Source: Euryarchaeota archaeon UBA623 (GTDB lineage: Archaea > Thermoplasmatota > Poseidoniia > Poseidoniales > Thalassarchaeaceae). From it: a stretch of 18,398 nucleotides of DNA. The notes beneath the pieces are model-generated. The model was given only the letters and a program-made list of their open reading frames with translations, did not search any database and was not told where the DNA came from. Positions 15,994 to 18,398 of this stretch are shown piece by piece (positions within the stretch are counted from its first letter, which is position 1; each line of letters opens with the position of its first letter). The position numbers and the translations under genes were made by a program. Location of the stretch: assembly GCA_002505325.1 (NCBI GenBank), contig DAUV01000013.1, forward strand, positions 1-18,398, given 5' to 3'.

Positions 15994-16563
15994 TCAATTC
16001 CCCCCATAGCTGGGATGGGGGTCGCTCTTGGCCGTAGTGGAATCCTCGACATTATCTCCTGATGCCAGTATCTCAGAGGCAACTCGGACAGAATCAACGA
16101 TCTGTTGGTATCCGGTGCATCTGCAGAGGTTTCCCTCGATTGCATCCTTGATTTCAGTGTCGCTGGGGGCAGGGTTCTCCTCCAGAAGCGCCGAGATGAC
16201 TACTAAGAAGCCGGGCGAACAGAAGCCACACTGACTCCCTCCGCACTCAGTGAAGGTTTTTTGGATCGGGTGGAGATGATGACCGTCGGCTAGCCCCTCA
16301 ATCGTGGTAATTCCACATCCAGATACTTCTTGGGCCAGAGTCAAGCATGACAGCCTAGGTACTCCATCAATCAGTACACTACAACACCCACAGGTGCCCA
16401 TGTCACAGCCCCGCTTGGTGCCGAGGCTGCCTGCTTTGTCACGTAGCACATCGAGCAAAATTGCATTACCCTCTATCCGCAATGAGACCTCGTTACCATT
16501 CACCAATGCTGACCAAGGTACCTCGTCTGGCGCGGGCAACATCGGCAGTCGGAACTGAACCAT
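15994..16563 (-). CDS. hcrC: [2Fe-2S] small subunit of the molybdenum hydroxylase
   Basis: A 189-residue electron-transfer subunit with both expected [2Fe-2S] clusters. The plant-ferredoxin type cluster uses C53, C58, C61 and C73 (RGCDMGTCGCCSVLIDG and LSC). The helical-bundle cluster uses C112, C115, C147 and C149 (QCGFCSPG and CRCTGYQ). It passes electrons between the molybdenum site and the FAD/[4Fe-4S] subunit. About 20 residues of polar tail after the fold (DNVEDSTTAKSDPHPSYGGN) are extra. It is the first structural gene of the operon, 55 nt after the regulator stop, and the large subunit starts 9 nt downstream. No strong ribosome site precedes the ATG (only GGTGGTG 10 nt away). It may have its own leaderless transcript or be read through from the regulator. 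Confidence 0.95.
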   Translation of the reverse strand: MVQFRLPMLPAPDEVPWSALVNGNEVSLRIEGNAILLDVLRDKAGSLGTKRGCDMGTCGCCSVLIDGVPRLSCLTLAQEVSGCGITTIEGLADGHHLHPIQKTFTECGGSQCGFCSPGFLVVISALLEENPAPSDTEIKDAIEGNLCRCTGYQQIVDSVRVASEILASGDNVEDSTTAKSDPHPSYGGN

Positions 16564-16605
16564 GCAGTGAGCACACCACCGCTACAACCTTTGAGTATTC
16601 GGTTT

Positions 16606-16620
16606 GACCCCTGCGGGGTC
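16606..16620. other. Hairpin at the regulator stop, before the hydroxylase genes
   Basis: A perfect inverted repeat GACCCC-TGC-GGGGTC (6 bp stem, 3-nt loop) overlaps the TGA stop of the regulator and lies 43 nt upstream of the small-subunit ATG. It could act as a partial terminator or processing site separating expression of the regulator from the enzyme genes. No T-run follows on the minus strand. Confidence 0.45.
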
Positions 16621-17266
16621 AATTCAGGTCATCGACGACCATTCTCATGATTTCTTCTTCTGCCCTCTGGAGGTGTTCCCCTAGGGTGCTCCGGGCCATC
16701 CCAAGTTCTTCAGCCAACTCTCTCAGAGTTATGTTTGAATCCTGATTATAGTAACCTCTTCGTACAGAGTGTGTCAGGACATCACGCTGTCTTTTAGTCA
16801 GCGTTTTGGACCATCCATTCTTTTCCTCTCCTCTAAGGGATTGAACGCTGACTTTGTCGGGCGGCAGTATCATCCTCAGAAGGGCTAGGAACCTACGAAT
16901 AGACTTGGAGTGACCAGACAGTCTGAGCTCCATTCCGCGCTCTGCATCTATTCCATAGGGTGGTTGTACATGGATGTTCGACATCTCGATAGCGGAGACC
17001 GCTAGAGGGTGCGTACACAACAGACTGACGAGGACTCCATCAGAATCCTCTTCATGCTGTTCGAGGACTTCGAAACTGTCAAAGTTTGAGATCTCATCCA
17101 CTGAGTGCCCTTCTCTCATCTTAATTTCGACTAACTGGGTGACTCCTTCGGAACTGACGGCCAAGTGCCCTAGGACTTCAACCCTCTCTGCCACCTCAAG
17201 GAATTTGGAGAGCTCTTTGGCTCCTCTCAATGAGGGAATCTTCCATCTCAGGACGACCTTCCTCAT
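16619..17266 (-). CDS. HTH_10 (bacterio-opsin activator/Bat-type) transcriptional regulator
   Basis: A 215-residue archaeal DNA-binding protein. The C-terminal quarter is a classic Bat-type HTH_10 domain: LTKRQRDVLTHSVRRGYYNQ, then ITLRELAEELGMARSTLGEHLQRAEEEIM (about 156-208). The N-terminal 150 residues are a poorly conserved sensing or ligand domain, as in many haloarchaeal Bat-like proteins. I see no recognisable ligand-binding motif, PAS or GAF signature. It lies upstream of and in the same direction as the molybdenum-hydroxylase genes, making it the obvious candidate to control them. The ATG has no Shine-Dalgarno sequence, so the transcript may be leaderless; a 10-bp palindrome sits about 29 nt upstream. 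The ligand is unknown. Confidence 0.9.
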   Translation of the reverse strand: MRKVVLRWKIPSLRGAKELSKFLEVAERVEVLGHLAVSSEGVTQLVEIKMREGHSVDEISNFDSFEVLEQHEEDSDGVLVSLLCTHPLAVSAIEMSNIHVQPPYGIDAERGMELRLSGHSKSIRRFLALLRMILPPDKVSVQSLRGEEKNGWSKTLTKRQRDVLTHSVRRGYYNQDSNITLRELAEELGMARSTLGEHLQRAEEEIMRMVVDDLN

Positions 17267-17290
17267 AACATATCGAAGACGCGCTGTGTA

Positions 17291-17300
17291 TTGAATTCAA
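17291..17300. promoter_or_regulatory. Palindrome TTGAATTCAA upstream of the regulator (operator candidate)
   Basis: A perfect 10-bp palindrome is centred about 29 nt before the regulator ATG, in the 43-nt gap after the protease stop. In a leaderless archaeal gene this is where TBP/TFB bind, so a protein on this site could block or aid initiation. No binding data exist; a 10-bp palindrome could also occur by chance. Confidence 0.35.
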
Positions 17301-17309
17301 CGGATTGAC

Positions 17310-18398
17310 CTAATTCCAGTAAGCCTCGCGAATTTCCTGATTCGCTTCCATGCACATTTCCACATCGCTCGGACGGTTTGACATGGAAGATGTCCCGTTC
17401 AGATGCTCTATGATTGGCAGGACATTGCTCTCGTTGACGACTCCCCAACCAACTTGTGTACAAGGAGCGATTGGTGATATCGGAGTTGTGCCCGAAAGAG
17501 GATCCCAGGTGTTGAACGAGGGATACCATCCTGATAGATTCAAAGCGTCGCGTAGGTCGTCGTTTGTGATGGTGAAGTTGGTGCCGTTCACCATCAGTCC
17601 GCCGCGAGTATCGGGATCTGCTCCAGATGACATGTCGCCAAACTCTGAACGTAGGCTCATCAGAATCTCCGAGAGTAATCCGGCAGTTCTAGGTGTGGCG
17701 AATGAGGTCCCTGAGGTCTCGTGGTAACCATCGATATCGTCGTGGTTAGGTAGGACTTGCGTCCAGTCGGCTGCGACATCAGGATATGAGCCACTCATCG
17801 TCTCCTTCTGGTCATCACCTTCTTCGGCATATCCCGATACGCCGATGCTCCAAGGAGGGCCAGCGGTGGAGTCCTGTACCGCGGGCGATGGAGAGTTGTC
17901 CGCCGCACCGGTGTGCAATTTCTTGTTCTGGACCACTGCGATCTTGGTGGCGTCTTCTATCCCCGGTACGGGGACGGAGAGGATAGGTCCGAAACTAGTG
18001 GTGATGACATCGACCAGTGGCTGGTTGGCAGCAGCTAGAACAGCAGCGTCGCTGAAGCCCTCCACGAAGAATATGACAGCATCAGGATTGGCGTTTAGGA
18101 CAGCTCCGGTAACGGCAGTTCCGTGACCGTCCTGAGGATCATCTAGAATCGGTATGTCTGTGTTGTCATCCGGTGTCGTGCCGATTATTCGAGTACCTCT
18201 GAACCAGACCACGTCCTCTGAGGTGATGTTGTCCCAGCAGATCTCCTTGTCAGCCTCATAGCGCTCCTGCCAGGTACCTGTGAGTGTGACATCGCAGATT
18301 TTGTTCACGCCGAGTCCGTCGAGTAGCCATTGCGGATAGGACTCGTTCATCAGGAAGTGGTTGTGGTAGACGTTGATTCCGGTGTCAATAGGGGCAAC
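17310..18398 (-). CDS. Subtilisin-family (S8) serine protease, C-terminal 362 residues (5' end outside window)
   Basis: The frame is open to the window edge, so the ATG at 18350 is internal. Numbering from the edge, the full catalytic set is present: Asp5 in IDTGIN, His92 in DGHGTAVTG, oxyanion Asn168 in GAADNSPSP and Ser232 in SGTSFATPRTAG. Four cysteines (DVTL-preceding C35, C54 and two near the C-terminus) suggest disulfides in a secreted enzyme. The signal peptide would be upstream of the window. The C-terminus after the catalytic domain is about 115 residues with no membrane helix or sorting motif, so it is probably released or anchored only through its N-terminus. It probably degrades proteins outside the cell. 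The regulator gene follows 43 nt downstream; no functional link is evident. Confidence 0.92.
   Translation of the reverse strand, partial: VAPIDTGINVYHNHFLMNESYPQWLLDGLGVNKICDVTLTGTWQERYEADKEICWDNITSEDVVWFRGTRIIGTTPDDNTDIPILDDPQDGHGTAVTGAVLNANPDAVIFFVEGFSDAAVLAAANQPLVDVITTSFGPILSVPVPGIEDATKIAVVQNKKLHTGAADNSPSPAVQDSTAGPPWSIGVSGYAEEGDDQKETMSGSYPDVAADWTQVLPNHDDIDGYHETSGTSFATPRTAGLLSEILMSLRSEFGDMSSGADPDTRGGLMVNGTNFTITNDDLRDALNLSGWYPSFNTWDPLSGTTPISPIAPCTQVGWGVVNESNVLPIIEHLNGTSSMSNRPSDVEMCMEANQEIREAYWN

Noticed and set aside
17263..17529. Minus-strand 88-residue frame between the protease and regulator
   Set aside because: It is out of frame with the protease C-terminus, which itself is coding to 17310; the overlap and lack of motifs argue against a gene.
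1..18398. tRNA genes, CRISPR arrays, insertion sequences
   Set aside because: I looked for T-arm-like GTTCGA sequences, regularly spaced repeats and transposase motifs on both strands; none had supporting structure. GTTCGAATC at about 6462 lies within a coding gene and has no cloverleaf.

Overview
The window looks like a piece of a planktonic or otherwise mesophilic euryarchaeal genome, most likely Thermoplasmatota such as Poseidoniales (Marine Group II) or a relative. This is inferred from content, not from a search. The archaeal markers are the archaea-type early shikimate enzymes (ADH synthase plus 3-dehydroquinate synthase II), a GHMP-family shikimate kinase, a bacterio-opsin-activator type (HTH_10) regulator, a secreted protein with a PGF-CTERM-like tail, and strong Shine-Dalgarno sequences (GGAGGTGA). 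Genes are packed tightly, often with 1-11 nt between them or with short overlaps.

Layout. Plus strand, 1-6163: the 3' part of an FtsX-type ABC transporter permease; exonuclease III; then a four-gene aromatic amino acid block of ADH synthase, 3-dehydroquinate synthase II, shikimate kinase and chorismate synthase. The middle steps (dehydroquinase, shikimate dehydrogenase, EPSP synthase) are not in the window. Minus strand, 11133-6165: a likely operon of a DUF4350-like membrane-anchored protein, a MoxR AAA+ ATPase, a DUF58 protein and a six-helix membrane protein. It converges on chorismate synthase with a single base between the stop codons. A 180-nt intergenic region (11134-11313) holds inverted repeats and a possible promoter.

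Minus strand, 18398-11314: the C-terminal part of a secreted subtilisin-family protease, a HTH_10 regulator, then a three-subunit molybdenum hydroxylase (2Fe-2S subunit, molybdopterin subunit, FAD subunit), followed 1 nt later by a secreted, membrane-anchored beta-domain protein. The FAD subunit carries the cysteine-rich insertion characteristic of 4-hydroxybenzoyl-CoA reductase, which holds an extra [4Fe-4S] cluster. The large subunit also has the reductase-like active-site context. This is the most interesting locus: a candidate low-potential aromatic (or other acyl-CoA/heterocycle) molybdo-flavo-iron-sulfur enzyme with its own regulator and an attached surface protein.

No tRNA, rRNA, CRISPR array, transposase or long repeat was seen. 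Three short hairpins with 6-7 bp stems and 3-nt loops occur near gene or operon boundaries. No gene-free stretch exceeds 300 nt.
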